A stretch of DNA of 64,000 nt from Guyanagaster necrorhizus (GCF_019112545.1 NW_025064890.1:1019818-1083817); one strand, 5' to 3'. Positions 43,490-56,541 are shown, numbered from the stretch's first letter. Notes: generated by a model from the sequence alone, not told the origin. Numbers and translations: made by a program.

Positions 43490-45460
43490 TCTTTGTTAAA
43501 AAGAAGAATGGTAAATTATAGCCAGTCCAAGATTATAGGAAGCTAAATAAAATGATGATCAGGAACTATTATCTGCTTCTCTTGATCTCAGAATTAATGG
43601 ACAAACTCAGAAGTACCAAGTACTATATTAAGCTTGATGTTTGGTGGGGGTACAATAATGTGTGCATCAAGGAGAGGGACAAATGGAAGGCTGCCTTCAG
43701 GACTAATCAAGAGCTCTTTGAGTCTATAGTTATATTTTTTGGACTCACTAATTCACCTGCCACATTTCAGTGGATGATGAATGATATATTCAAAGATCTC
43801 ATTGCTACTGGAAAAGTTATAATTTATCTGGACAACATTCTCATAATGTCAAAAACCAAAGAGGAGCACAGGAGACTAGTATGACAGATACTAGTGCTCA
43901 TGAGGAAGCATAAACTTTTTCTCAAAGCAGAAAAGTGTGAATTCAAGATGCTACAGACCAAATACCTCAGAGTTATCATCAGCAAGGAAAGCATTCACAT
44001 AGACCCAATCAAAGTAGCCAGAGTGGTAGAATAGCCTGAGCTGACAAAGAAGAAGGAGCTACAATCATTCTTAGGGTTCACCAACTTCTACTGACAGTTT
44101 ATCAGGGATTATAGCAAGGTCATCCAATCAATGATGCAACTAACTAGCAATGCCCCTTGGACATAGGGACTCAGCCAACAGAACATATTTGATGATCTTA
44201 AATGGCATCTCACAGAAGATGTGGTACTAGTGATACCAACACAGGATGAGAGATTCCAGATAGAGGCAGATTTGAGTGAAGAGGCCATTAGTGCTGTCCT
44301 TTCTCAGAAACAAGATGGGAAGTGGTGACCAATGGCATTTCTCTCCAAGGCTCTCTCTGTAATTGAGAGGAATTATAAAATCTATAATAAAGAGCTGCTT
44401 GTCATTATGCTAGCTCTTAAAGAATGGTGATATTATCTGATCAGAGCAGTCTGAACATTTGAAATATAGATAGATCACCAGAATCTTTGATATTTCTGAC
44501 AACCATAAAAGCTAAATTGATGACAGGCTTGCTGGATCACAGAACTGAGCCAATACCTGTACATCCTGCATCACAAGGTAGGAATGGCAAACAAGAAGGC
44601 AGATTTGTTAAGCCAAAGGGCCAATCATGATCAAAGGAACCATGACAACAAAGGAGTGGTTTTGCTCAGACCAGAACACTTCTGAGCAATGATCATGCTC
44701 ACAGAGGAGAAAATTCATGAGCACATCAAGAGTATGACCAGAGACTCCAGCAAGTGGGATTAATGAGTCACACCATTGCTAAACCATGAGCAGAGAATGA
44801 TGAAGAAGAAAGAGATGATCCATTATGATGGATAGATCTATATACCTTAGGATCAGATGCTAAGAGGAGAGATCATCATCACATGCTATGATCACACAAC
44901 TACTAGCCATCCAGAAATCACTAAAACCAAGGAATTGGTGCTATGTGACTACTGGTGGCCCAAGATAAGAACAGACATAGAACAATATATCAAAGCCTGT
45001 GAAACTTGTTAAAGAGGAAAAGCTTCAACTCAAGCCTGAGCCACTCTACTTCATTCAAATGAAGTGCCACATATGCCTTGGATCCACATCTCAGCAGACA
45101 TGGTAACCAGATTGCCAGAAAGCAATAGTTATGATACAATCCTTATCATAGTTGATTGCTTCTTAAAAGCCATTATACTGATCACATGCTCAACAGAATT
45201 AACCTCTGAGGGCTGGACCAAGATACTATGCAATGAAGTATACATGAAGTATGGAATGCTGCAAGTTGTCATCTCAGACCAGAGACCACAATTTGTCTTC
45301 AAATTCCTGGATGACTTGTACCACTTGCTGAATATTAAGTGGAATGCCTCTACAGCATATTATCCTCAGACAGATGGACAAATAGAGTGGGTGAACTAAG
45401 AAGTTGAAAAATACCTTCAGCTTTTCATCAATTACTGATAAGATGATTAGACAGAGTGGT
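43490..45460 (+). pseudogene. Pol of gypsy A: RT, RNase H, integrase, decayed
   Basis: RT has KLDVWWGYNNVCI and FGLTNSPATFQWMMNDIF (43552-43884), with YLDN in place of YLDD. RNase H reads ADLSEEAISAVLSQ and IYNKELLVIMLALKEW. The integrase H2C2 region is near 44885-45010, and its catalytic core at 45064-45399 has SADMVTRLPES, DCFLKAIILI and PQTDGQIEWVN. Stops occur between blocks, typically where Trp, Arg or Gln is expected, fitting TGG, CGA or CAG turned to stops by transitions. Confidence 0.75.
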
Positions 45461-45710
45461 TAGCACTAGCCACCTTCTAACATAACAACCATGTTTACTT
45501 GGCAACAGGAAAATCACTATTCTGTGTCAACTTTGGCTGCTATGCAAATGTGGCTCAAACAAGTCACACATATACATCTGTGCTGGCCTCTTCCAATTTT
45601 GCCACTACAATAGCAAAAATACATGATAAAACTCAAATAGTACTGGAACACACTGCAAACACTATGAAGAAACACTACAACATCTATTGACAATCTGCAC
45701 ACTCCTATGA

Positions 45711-47098
45711 TGATGTGCTTGATAATGGCTAAGTGTCTAAGAGAGGTGAATGAGAAATGAACTCTCAAACACCAACACCTAACCACTCAATATACAATCA
45801 CCAAATACAGTTGAGGTTGGTTGTTTTGAGTACAATAGAAGCACTCTTGCAGTCTTTAAGTAAAATCAAAGAAACAGTCAATAAAGACAGTTATTCAACT
45901 CTATCTTGCTTTCAAAGATGCAATACTCATGAGAGTAGTTTATAGCAATATTTAAGTATAATTAGGACTCAGAATCAATGCTAAATTATGCTCCAAATCA
46001 ACTTAGAATATTCTGAAACCCAAATACTAAGTCTATCAAGCACTTAGGCTTGACTAGCTGCACTCTTGGCTGGCTGGTGGACCTCAAAACTGAAGAACTT
46101 GTATTCTGATGCCAAAACCCTTATAGTTTGGAACCCAAATTAATCTAAAACCCAAAATACAGTTATTATTCCAATCTAATCCTCTCTAAGTGACAAAGCA
46201 ACTTAAATAAATCACTAAGTCAAAGCAGAACTCAAAATCCATTGTTCTGAGAACTAGCTACAGTGGGCTAGAAGGTCTGAATGTGGGGGTGGGTTGCTTG
46301 CTTGCTATTTCCCCCTCATTCCCTTCTTTTATACACTAACAACAGATATAGAATCTATAAATAAAGCATTCAAAATAATATTTCTCCTGTTTAAAGTGGA
46401 ATCACACTATTATTCTGGAATGGCAGCACTCCTGGACTCCCCTAGGCTTGCCCAGACCCACTTGGCCACCACACAGCTTTATTTTAAGCCTACAGTGCCT
46501 GTGGGTACCTAACTCCTTTCTGTCTACTCAGAGTTTTAATTCTCAGAGTTATTTTTAGTAGCTTAATTGATCAGGCCCAGTCAACTGGTTCTATCCACTC
46601 TATTCCTCCCAATTCTAAGTCCTTTAGGTCATCTGATATCTAGAAAATTCAGACTTAGGCATTTGAGTCAAAACTCAGAGTGCTAGTTACAGGTCATTGG
46701 ATCTCTCTTCTTACTGCTTCTGGATGATGCTATCTTTACTCAATACTCCACAACTGGCTATAGTATTATGCCTCTAGCTATCTTAGAATATACTTGTCTT
46801 AGTAGCATATAGAATTGGCTCCATTTGAGGTACCATTTCTAAGTCCAACTTGGACTTAGTATTTTCCAAGATGTGGTGCAAAACTTTTTTAAGTTCAAAT
46901 CTGACTTAGAATTTTTATCCTTAGGCCATGTTATTTTACAAAGTCTCTTTTGGACTTAGTATTGGTGACTAGCATGACTATTAGCTCAGAGCCTCAGCCA
47001 TAGTCTTCTACTGGCTAATGATCTTCAGTTACTAGCATATTCTAGTGTGTTATACAGAATTTGCAAATTATAGGGCTGAACATGTACCCTGCATATCA
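45711..47098 (+). mobile_element. 1,388-bp insertion R1, copy 1 (inside gypsy A)
   Basis: Begins TGATGTGCTTGATAATGG and ends TACCCTGCATATCA. The ends form an 8-base inverted repeat with one mismatch (TGATGTGC against TGATATGC), flanked by a 4-bp duplication ATGA (45707-45710 and 47099-47102). Removing it restores the gypsy reading YDDVNDKVWLDITNLHLP-like across the site. It has no coding capacity. A second copy sits at 56542-57925. It may be a solo LTR, since it also has TG...CA ends, or a non-autonomous element. Confidence 0.75.
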
Positions 47099-47129
47099 AT
47101 GATGTCAATGACAAAGTATAGTTGGATAT

Positions 47130-47580
47130 CACCAACCTTCACTTGCCTTAGCCAAAGCAAAAACTTGATGACAAATGAACTGGCCTCTTCCTTATCATAG
47201 TAAAAGTAGGCACATCAGTCTACAGACTTTGCCTGCCACCACATTAGAAGATACATAATATTTTCAATGAAACACTCTTGACACTATACATCACCTCTGC
47301 CTTTCTAAATCAGCAAGAACTCTCTCCTCTGCCACCAGACTTGATCAATGACAAGAAACATTACAAAATCAATCAGATACTAAACTATAAATTACACAAA
47401 GTAAAGACAAAAGGGAGAGAGATGATAACAACAGTTGATTATCTGATCAGCTGGAAGGGCTATGGCCTTGAGTCCAATCAATAGGTTAATGAAAAATGAA
47501 TGAATGCAGCCAATGCCATACAGGAATATGAATTATCCCTTAATTAAGCCATTGAGATGATGGTCTTAAGGAGAGGGTAA
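47130..47580 (+). pseudogene. Integrase C-terminus and chromodomain of gypsy A
   Basis: After the R1 insertion the frame resumes with the integrase C-terminal region, then INQILNYKLHKVK and TTVDYLISWKGYGLESNQ, a chromodomain core with its usual WKGY motif. A stop replaces the Trp expected after NQ. Chromodomains steer integration to heterochromatin in chromoviruses. The purine tract AAGGAGAGGG precedes the 3' LTR. Confidence 0.75.
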
Positions 47581-48050
47581 TATTATGATTTTTCCATCTT
47601 TTTACTTTTTTTTACAACTTAACCTCTATTTATGCTTAGTCAGAGTGCTTAGACCAGTGCTTAAGATCATAAGACTGGCTTAGTCATCACAACAAAGTCT
47701 AGTCAGTCATTGTCTTCTGATACAACAGCATTGCTTGACAACACACAATGAATCTTTTGTATATAATAATAATGCTCAAGGATAATAGGCACAAAGGACT
47801 CAACAACATACAATAGGCAGTAGTATATTTAGATCCAACCTGTATAGTATTTAAGACAGCTCACTCTCACTAGAAATCTCTAGCTTTGAGCTAAAGTTTA
47901 TTCTATCTCATTCTACTCTCAAGCTACTCCCAAAGGCCTTGAAGTATATTGGTCAATAAAGCACAATAAGTGAATTCTAGTGGAAGTCTTGAATGTGAAG
48001 GCATACTAGTCTATCATGTGTTTCTGATCACATGCAGCTTGAGTCTAACA
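47581..48050 (+). repeat. 3' LTR of gypsy A
   Basis: 470 bp, same ends as the 5' LTR, followed by the GATTA duplication. Differences from the 5' LTR are mostly transitions. Confidence 0.85.
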
Positions 48051-48055
48051 GATTA

Positions 48056-48637
48056 TAAAGTGTCTGGTAACTCAGTTGAGTCTTTAATGCAATCTGGACT
48101 GATTTATCATATAGCTTGATCACTTTTCCATACTATATTGAGAACTTTGATTTGATCAATGACATATTAGAGGCTGTTTTTCCTTTTGGTTTAGCATTTC
48201 TGGTATTTATAGAATCATCCAAAATGCCATCATTTCTATTCAGAGTCTGCTCAACTTTGCTCTTTGACTCATACATATCTTTCAGAGCTTTTCAGGCTTC
48301 TGCCAAAGTCTTTGAATCAGCAATATATACTAGCAAGCCATCTGAAACCCACAATCTTATTGTTGAAAGAGCCTTCCTATCACTCTTCTAATCTGCCATC
48401 AGTGTCATGTTTGCTGGGGCTGAAGTGCTTCTGTCTGCATAATCAATTAGTTCTAAATCAGTTAAGATATTGATTATCTTGATTTTCTATATCAGGTAAT
48501 TTTCTGGGCCCTTAAAGGGGTCAATTCTATATACAGACTGGCTATCCATGCAGTTCTACATATGTATATAAAGTACAAAAGAGTGTGAAGTGAGTAGCAA
48601 TGTAAGTTCAGTTATAGTTAGGGCCTATAATCTGTTG
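48056..48637 (-). mobile_element. Copia-type gag relic
   Basis: Minus strand, from MDSQSVYRIDPFKGPENYL (start about 48559) through ALSTIRLWVSDGLLVYIADS and LKDMYESKSK, the pattern of copia gag (UBN2-type). Three Trp/Arg positions are stops. It ends at the insertion point of gypsy A. It probably belongs to the same copia element as 36803-38481, with an internal deletion of protease and integrase. Confidence 0.6.
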
Positions 48638-48979
48638 GAAATTCTTGGTGTTATGCAGAGTAGACTCTAGACTGATAAGACCAGATGATATAAACTTTTA
48701 TTCCACAGCTCCTAAAGAGCTTGTATTTATACTCTTCAGACTTGTATCTAGAATTTACTACAACTTTCTCTTTCTCTTGAGCTTACTTATTAGCTTTCAG
48801 CATGATGCTGAATTGCCTTTCTAAAACTTTTCAGCAAAATCCCAATATATCCTAAAATATTCCAAGTATCTAGATATACCTCAAGTCTCCCCTTGAAACT
48901 TGAAATGATCTGAAAATTCTCAATTATATCCTAAGACTTGTGATCATTCTCTATTCTCATCCATGCTGCAAAAGCTCCA
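48638..48979 (-). repeat. Probable 5' LTR of the copia relic, truncated
   Basis: In element orientation it ends ATTTCCAACA and contains GAGTATAAATACAAG (TATA) and AATAAAAG, standing directly upstream of the copia gag. Its other end is cut by gypsy C at 48980. Its sequence does not match the LTR at 36595-36802, so the two may belong to different copia elements. Confidence 0.45.
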
Positions 48980-49447
48980 TGTTAGATCCAAACATCATGT
49001 GAACAGAAACATATGATAAACAGAAGTCTCCTCACACTTCAGGAGATCGACTGAGTTCACTAATGCATATTCTGATCAGTGTGTCACAAGGCCAATGGAT
49101 TGGCTTAAGAATAAAATGGTGTAGAAGTAAACTTTAGCTTGAAGCTAGAGATTACCAGCAAGAGTGAGCATCTTATATACTGTACAAGAGATACTCAATT
49201 ATACTACCTACTTATTATATGTTTCTGTATTTATTATGCTCATTATTCTTGAGCATCACTACTGTACATAAAAGAGATGTTGTGCATCATTGGGCAATGC
49301 TGTTGCATCAAAAGATAATGATGGACTTGGCTATTTGTAATGACTAAGCTTTATCTCATGGTCTTAAGCATCTGTCCTAGTGTCCTGAATAAGTATAGAT
49401 AGAGGTTAATCTATAGAAATGATAAAGAAAATGAAAAAATCATAATA
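48980..49447 (-). repeat. 3' LTR of gypsy C
   Basis: 468 bp. In element orientation it starts TATTATGATT and ends GGATCTAACA. Same family and length as the gypsy A LTRs. A purine-rich tract (GGAGGGGGTAA) lies next to it on the internal side. Confidence 0.75.
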
Positions 49448-52400
49448 TTACCCCCTCCTTAAGACCATCATTCTGATGGCTTAATTTAGAGATAGTTTAT
49501 AATCTCATATAGCATCTATGGCATTCATTCTCTTCTCATTTACCCATTGGTTAGATTTCAGACTGTATCCCTTCCAACTGACCAGATAATCAATAGTCAT
49601 TGTTATGCTGCCTGCCATCTTTCACCTTGACTTTTTAAAGTTTATAGTTTAATATTTGATTGATTTCATAATGTTCCTTATCATCAATCAAGTCAGGAGG
49701 GAGCAGTGGTAGTCTTTTCTGGTTTGGAAATACCAGTGTGATATACAGTATCAAGAGTGTTTTGTTGAAGATGTTGTAAACCTTCCAACTGAGAGGCAGG
49801 CATAGCTTGTATGCTGAGCTTCTGACTTTTGTGAGAATAGAGAAGGGGCCAGTCTATTTGTTGGACAGTTTTTGTTTTGGCTGGGGAAGATGGAGGTTTG
49901 TGGTGTCCAACCAGATTTTATTGTGAATTAAATATTTGTGAGCTGTCCTGCAGTGTTTGTCATACTGTTTTTTCATTGAAATAGTGGCCTTCTCAAGAGC
50001 TGTCTTGGTTTCTTGGTGAATTTTCACTATTGCTATAGCAAAATCAGCAGATGTGGGGGTTATTGTGTGGGTGTGCTCTATCTGAGCAACATGTGGATGT
50101 CATTCATAGTTAATGAAGAAGAGTGTTTTTCCAGTGGTAGAGTGAATTCAATTATTGTGCTAGAAGGCTGCAAATGCAAGCCACTCTGTCCAGTCATCTT
50201 AGCAATAATTGATGAATAAGGAGAGGTATTTCTCCACTTCTTGATTGACATGCTCTGTCTAACCATCAGTTTGAGGATGATAGACCATGGAAGTGTTTCA
50301 CTTGATATTGAGAATTCAATATAGATCATCTAGGAATTTAGAGATGAATTAGAGTCCCTTATCAGAGATGATAACTTGTGGTATACTGTACTTAGCATAG
50401 ACTTTGTCATGAAGAATTTTTGCCCATCCTTCAGATGTTAATTCAGAGGAACAAGCAATCAGGATGATTGTCTTTGAAAAGCAGTCAACTATAATGAGGA
50501 TGGTATCATAGCCATTACAGTCTGGTAGTCCAGTTGCCATGTCCACTGAGATATGGGTTCAAGATGATGATGAGACCTTGTTCAGATGAAGTGGTGCTGC
50601 TTTTGGCTGAGTAGAGGATTTGCTATGCTGACAGACCTCACATGCTTTGATGTATTGAATAACATTGTTGCCTATCTTGGACCACCAATACTTCCACAGG
50701 ATTAGCTTCTTTGTTTTGGTGATGCCTGGATGACCAGCCATTGCATGGTCATGATGAGTGGTGATAATTTTGCCATATAGGTTCTGGTCTTAGAGAATAT
50801 AGATCCACCCATTATATTGAATAATTTTCTCCTTCTTCATCATCCCTTGCTTGTGATTTAGAGATAGAGCTACTCATTGGTCCCATTTGCTCACATCTCT
50901 CATGACACTCTTGATCCTTTCATGGATTTCTTCTTCTGTGGGCATGATCATTGCCCTGAAGTGTTCAGGATAGATCAAAACCACTCCTTCATTATTATGC
51001 TTCCCTTGATCATAATCAGCTCATTGACTCAGGAGATCAGCCTTTTTATTTGCAGTCCCAGCTTTGTGATATAGCATGTACAGGTACTGGCTCAGTTCTA
51101 TGACCCAGCATGCCTGTCATCAGTTGAGCTTCTGTGGCTGTCAAAAATACCAGAGGTTTTGGTGATCTGTCTATATCTTAAAGGTCTGGACCACTTTAAT
51201 CAGATAATGTTGCCACTTTTTGTCATAGATTTTGTAGTTCCATTCTATAACCATCAGAGCTTTGGACAGGAACACTACTAGACACTATTTCCCTTCCTGC
51301 TCCTGAGATAATATGGCACCAATGGCTCTTTCACTCAAGTCAGCCTCTACTTTGAACCTTCCATCCTGCATTGGTATGGCCAAAATCATGTCTTCTGCCA
51401 GATGCTGTTTAAGATTGTCAAAAGCAACCTGTTGGGAAGGTCTCTACATCCATGGAGCATTTTTGGTTAACTGCATCATTGGGCAAACAACTTTGCTGTA
51501 GTTGCATATAAATCATCAGTAGAAGTTTGTGAACTCTAAAAACAATTAAAGCTCCTTTTTCTTCATTGGTTCCAGCCATTCCACTACCTCTGCCACCTTG
51601 ATTGAGTTCATGTAAATGCTTTCTTCACTGATGATGACCCTAAGGTACTCAGTTTGTAGTATCTCAAACTCACACTTTTCTGCTTTGAGGAATAGTTTAT
51701 GCTTTCTCATTAATGCTAGTACTTGTCACACTAGTCATCAATGTTCCTCTCATGTTTTGGACATGATAAGGATGTCATCCAGATAGATGGTAATCTTTCT
51801 GATAGCAATAAGATCCTTGAATATGTCATTCATCATCCACTGGAAAGTAGCAGGTGAATTAGTGAGTCCAAAGAATATCACTGTCAGTTTGAAGAGTCTG
51901 TGGTTGGTCCTAAAGGCTGCCTTCCATTCATTGCCTTCTTTAATGCAGACATTGTTATATCTCTATCTGACATCAAGTTTGGTGTAATATTTGGCACTCT
52001 GCAGTTTGTTTATCAATTCTGAGATTAATGGGAGTGGGTAATGATTCTTGATCATCATTTCATTGAGCTTTCAGTAATTCTGGACTGATCAGAGTTTCTC
52101 ATCTTTCTTCTTAATGAAAAAGAATAGTGACACCATTGGTGATTTTGATGGCCATATCCTTCTGCTGGAGAGGTTTTTATCAAGAAACTTGTCAAGTTTC
52201 TATTGCTCATTATTGCTTAGCAGATAGATCTTGCAGTCTAAATTTGCATTAGCATTTGGTATAAGTTTGATGGCATAGTCTCAAGGTTTGAGATTGAAGA
52301 GTTCATCAAAACTCTCTTTCTTGAAGAGATCTTTGTAGTCCTATGCCCACTCAGGAACTATTTTCTCAAACATTTTTTTCTCCTGCTGTTCATGAGCCTT

Positions 52401-54576
52401 GGCTGCCAGATTGCTGGTATGGTGTATTACTTGAATGTGTATTTTCTTCTGGATGTTGATTGTCAGGATGGTTTCTCCATCCTCTATCTTTTCATCCCAC
52501 TGATCCTCCAGATCCTCATCTAGTAATTTAAATGGCAGTTTTCAGCATTTACACCAGGCAAAAGTTATTCTGCCAGTTTTTCAGTTGATCAGCAGATTAT
52601 GCCTGATCAGCCAGTCATGTCTAAGGAAAACTTTCTTGGTGCTGAGGTCCATTACAGTCAGATCAATCCTTTCAGAATGATCTCTAATTGTGAGCCAAAG
52701 CTTGACAAACTTGATTATTGACCCAGCCTGGTTTTTTGTGCTATCAGCATTATAGACCAGAATAGAGGTAGTTATGGCTCACATCAGGAGATGGTGCTTA
52801 TTGACAAAAGCACAGTTAATAGAACTTCTGATACAACTGCTGTCTATGAGGATTGTAACCAAGTGATTAGCTTAGTTGATTAATGTTTCAATTTGGGCTT
52901 TGACCATGAGGTCTCACCTTGAGGTCTTGATGCAGTAGACATATCTCCTTGGCTCTTGCAATTTGTCAAGCTACTTCAAAGCTTGGCATCTCTCAGCCTT
53001 CCTTATTCCTCCTATTATTTTGTTGATGACTTCTTTTGTTCAGATCTTATGTATCCAATTCTTGAGTACTGCCTTTGCAGCTTCTTCCGTTGATGCATTG
53101 CAAATGGTCTGTCAGATCTATTCAGTCTCAAATGGCTTGAGCCACTTACTGGAGGTCTCTTCCCCTGTTTGGCCTGAAAGCATTTGAGTTTTAGTCTTTG
53201 GTGATTCTTTAGAGTGTGAAATAGTCACTGAATTTGATATATCTGAATGCACATGTAAATTAGGCATAGGAGTAGCTACAGAAAGCAGCTATTGTTTGCA
53301 CACTATAAAGTCCTTTAGCCAACCCAGTAGAATTGCTCACTGGCTGGCCTCATCTTTTATCTTCTTCACTTTGGTTTCTATGCTGAGTTCTTCTTCCTTC
53401 TTCTGCAGCTCAGTGATCTGTGCCCATATATCTTCTCAGATTCACTTTTTTCTTCAGGCAGTCCCTCATTATATGGCCCTTTTGGCCACAGTTGAAGCAC
53501 TTACTCTCCTTCTTCATCTGGTTTATATCTATAGGCTTTCCTGCCCTGATATATATCATCTCTGTTCCTGTTGTCTGTGTGCCATAAATTGGTGCCATTG
53601 AGGATCCTGATGATTTCCCAGCAGTTGTCTCTGACAATTTAGAGCTGCTCAGGATTGGCAGGGTCAATTTCTTGGAGAAGTCTTACAAGGTTGATTGTTT
53701 CACTATCTGCTTTTGTTGTTCCTGTTAAGCTCAAACTCTATGTGACTGATAACACATAATAAACTAACAGAATCTTGCACTTTAGGTTATACTGTTAGAG
53801 TTCACTGATGTGCTATCAGCATTGTGTGATCAAGGCATTTGCAAGTTGCTCAAGATAGGATAGTAGAGAATAAACTTTAGCTCGAAGCTGAGTTACTACA
53901 GTGAGAGCTATGCTACTTAAATACTGTTCTGCTATCTGATTATTAATAGATGTTCACAAAAGATATTGTCTGTTGTAGAGCTGTTACCCCTGCTGTTGCC
54001 AGGCTCTCCACAAAAGCTGTTGTCTTACTGTTGTGCTGTTACTGCTGCACTGCTGTTTAGTGACAAAAGGAGTATTGTCTCTCCTTTCACAGTATGCAGC
54101 AGTGCACTAAGACAATGACTGATTGGATTGCTGACTAAGCCTTTCCACAGTCCTGAACGCTGGTCTAGGCACCCTGGTTAGGCAGAGATAGGGGTTATTC
54201 AAGAAAAAAGAAAAGAAAAATAGGAAAAATCATAACAGTTCCTTGTATATCTTAATGATTTGTTCTTTCCATTCATCATATCCCACTGATATCAAGGCTT
54301 TGATGCTGATGGTAGAGATCATTGTAATGTACAAGAAAGGGACTCCTCTTTTGAGGGCCTTGACCATTCTGCTGTTGTTTGCTGTATTATTCCAAATGCC
54401 AGCAAACTTTACAAGCTATTCTAGCTTGTTGAAGTAGTCTATGGTCACCTTATCTCCTATCTTATACTCCTTGATCTTTTGTTTGTATACTTCTTATATT
54501 GCTGGGTCAATGAATTTGTTATGAAGCATTTGTTTAAAGACCAGCCACAAGAGATATCAGTAGTGTTTACAAGTAG
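49448..54576 (-). mobile_element. Gypsy chromovirus C, minus strand, partial
   Basis: Reading from right to left: gag part (54240-54576), CCHC knuckle CFNCGQKGHIMRDC (53458-53499), protease region about 52750-52900, RT about 51780-52140, RNase H about 51090-51430, integrase H2C2 HPGITKTKKLILWKYWW (about 50690) and core (50349-50546 and on to about 50100), and chromodomain IDYLVSWKGY-like (about 49560-49640), then the 3' LTR. Many stops. It is interrupted by a solo LTR (53723-54237) and by gypsy B at 54582. Its 5' LTR lies beyond the right edge. Confidence 0.8.
53723..54237 (-). repeat. Solo LTR of the gypsy B family
   Basis: 515 bp, TGTTAAGCTC...AATCATAACA on the plus strand, the reverse complement of a gypsy B LTR. 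It is flanked by a perfect 5-bp duplication GTTCC (53718-53722 and 54238-54242). It was left by recombination between the two LTRs of an element inserted into gypsy C gag. Confidence 0.88.
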
Positions 54577-54581
54577 AAGAT

Positions 54582-55099
54582 TGTTATGATTTTTCCTATT
54601 TTCTTTTCTTTTTCCTTCAGGATTGACCTCTATCTTTGCTTAGTCAGAGCACTTAGACCAGCACTTATGACCATGGAAAGGCTTGGTCAGCAATCCAGTC
54701 AGTCATTGTCTTGACATGCTGCTGTGTGCTGTGAAGGGAGAGACAATACTCCTTTTGTCTCCAGACTGTGGCACAGCAGTAACAGCACAACAGCAAGACA
54801 ACAGCTTTTGTGGAGAGCCTAGCAACAGCAGGAGTAACAGCTCCATGACAGACAATATCTTTTGTGAACAACTATTAATAGCCAGATAACAGAATAGTAT
54901 TTAAATAGTGTAGCTCTCGCTGTAATACTCTAGCTTTGAGCTAAAGTTTATTCTCTACCATCCTATCTTGAGCGACTTGTGAACACCTTGACTACACACT
55001 CTATTCAACACATCAGTGAACTCAGTCAGTCTAATCTAAAGTGTGAGGTTCTGAACTGTTTATCACGTGTTGATAGTCACATAGAGTTTGGGCTTAACA
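54582..55099 (+). repeat. 5' LTR of gypsy B
   Basis: 518 bp, TGTTATGATT...GGCTTAACA. A TATTTAAAT box (54898-54906) stands about 30 bases before AGCTTTGAGCTAA (54932-54944), the likely RNA 5' end. Confidence 0.88.
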
Positions 55100-55100
55100 A

Positions 55101-55113
55101 TTAGCTCAAAGCT
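55101..55113 (+). other. Self-priming-type primer-binding site of gypsy B
   Basis: TTAGCTCAAAGCT, directly after the 5' LTR, is the exact reverse complement of AGCTTTGAGCTAA in the LTR (54932-54944). This resembles the self-priming of Tf1/sushi chromoviruses, in which the RNA 5' end folds back as primer. Confidence 0.6.
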
Positions 55114-55471
55114 TCTAGCTTCCCTTCTTCAAGCCTAAAGGCTAAGAGAACTGAATGCTTTCCATCAACCTCTTCTTGATCCTCAGGACAAGAAAACTAT
55201 ATGTCTTCTATCAACAGCTCTATCAACTCCAAAGCACCCCCTTCCTCCATTGAATTGCTGACCCTTCTTCTAGGAACCCAAACAACCAAGATAGTCAGAG
55301 ACTATCAGATTTCTGATGACATCCTCAGTCAACTTCTTGGCAGCCTCACTACTAATCTCTGAATCATCAAACCCAGACCCAGACAAGAGTCTGAAGGCTT
55401 AGGCCAATCAGGTCCTCTCCAAAAGGAGGAGGGAACTGGTCTGAGTATCCCACACCTCCTGACCCCTGACT

Positions 55472-56299
55472 TTGACTCCACCAACTCATTGGTGGAAGAA
55501 GAGGAGACCAAACTTGGTCAGCAGTGGGAAGATGAGCTTGATAAGCAGCACAGACAGCTTGCTGGGCTTGGCTGACCAACAGAATAGGGCCCAGCCTCAA
55601 AGCCTCAGGAGCACTGAGAATGGCCCCTGGGCACTGAGTAGGATGAAAATCCTGAAGATGACCCATATGCCTCAGACCAATGGAATGAAGATAATCAGAA
55701 TTGAAGTACCAATGCCAGATCAATGGGAATCAGCCAAAAAAGTACAGGGGGACAGAAGCCTCTGCCAGCTCAGAGAAGAAAGTGGGCCCCAGGCACCAAG
55801 TGGAATGAGGATCCCAAGGACAACCCTTATAGGGTTGACTGGTGAGATGACACCACTGATGAAGGAGAAAGCAGTCCAGATGAACTATTATCCACTAGCA
55901 GATCAAGAAGTAGCAACTTCTAGTCTGACGATAGCTCTCCCCCTGACTGGATCATCAAGGTCTAGTTATCTGCCATCCCCTCAATCAGCAATTGAGCCCT
56001 TTGTGGATTCTTGCACAAGAAGCTCACCACTCTATTCCTCAATCAGGACTTCTATAATGAATTCTGATAATATACTAAGCAAATGGAAAGAGAGAGGCAA
56101 TAGTGACAGCATGCTGAGACCAAGAGAGTCTGAGACCAGCCCTGTTGGAGGTTTTTCCACTGGGAGAGTGATCCTGAAAACTGATACTGTTCTCAGAGAG
56201 GATGGAGAAATTGAAGAAGAGAAAAGTACCCCCCTCACAAATGATCAGTGGTCAGGATTCATAGACGAAGAGGCACTGGAGAGAGAGGGCCAAGAGTGA
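55472..56299 (+). pseudogene. N-terminal Gag part of gypsy B
   Basis: An open frame of 275 codons, rich in Ser, Glu, Arg and Pro, with several Met-Lys/Arg and Asp/Glu clusters and no named domain. It corresponds in position to the Ser/Pro-rich part of gypsy A (39746-40399). It contains no zinc knuckle, and the capsid-like part follows only after the R1 insertion. Confidence 0.5.
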
Positions 56300-56541
56300 C
56301 AGATAGAGATCGAACAATATTTAAAAACCCAACTAAGACTCAGACTGATCTTGAGGGGGGCAAGGCTATTAGCACTAAGCACACCTCTGATGCCACCAGG
56401 AGATGACTACTCACTATCTTCAGCAAGCACTATACCACTATAGAGAATTGATTCTCCATCTGGTAGCACCACAATGTGGCTTTCAGAGGAAAGGCCAAAG
56501 TACCCAAACCTATAGAGGTATCTGGTCTGACAGCCATTCAC

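Larger units (their letters stand above)
38487..48050 (+). mobile_element. Gypsy chromovirus A (about 9.56 kb, with internal insertion)
   Basis: Flanked by perfect 5-bp duplications GATTA (38482-38486 and 48051-48055) and by LTRs 38487-38955 and 47581-48050. Internal order: gag with capsid-like part about 41390-41830, CCHC zinc knuckle CFNCRQKSHMAKNC (42104-42145), protease-like VNSGCTSSFIN near 42763 (Asp of DSG changed to Asn), reverse transcriptase 43490-44050 (YLDN where YxDD is expected), RNase H about 44180-44560, integrase H2C2 and core 44880-45460, and chromodomain VDYLISWKGY (about 47430-47490). Many TGA, TAG and TAA stops break the frames. It is inactive. A 1.39-kb insertion splits it at 45711-47098. 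Confidence 0.85.

Noticed and set aside
36797..48979. A single complete copia element from 36595 to 48979 after removing A
   Set aside because: The sequence at 48638-48979 does not match the LTR at 36595-36802, and integrase and protease are absent, so only relic pieces are claimed.
47581..49447. CRISPR-like or tandem-repeat array suggested by recurring TTATGATTTTT and TCTAACA
   Set aside because: The recurring sequences are the ends of related LTRs in opposite orientation, not spaced short repeats.
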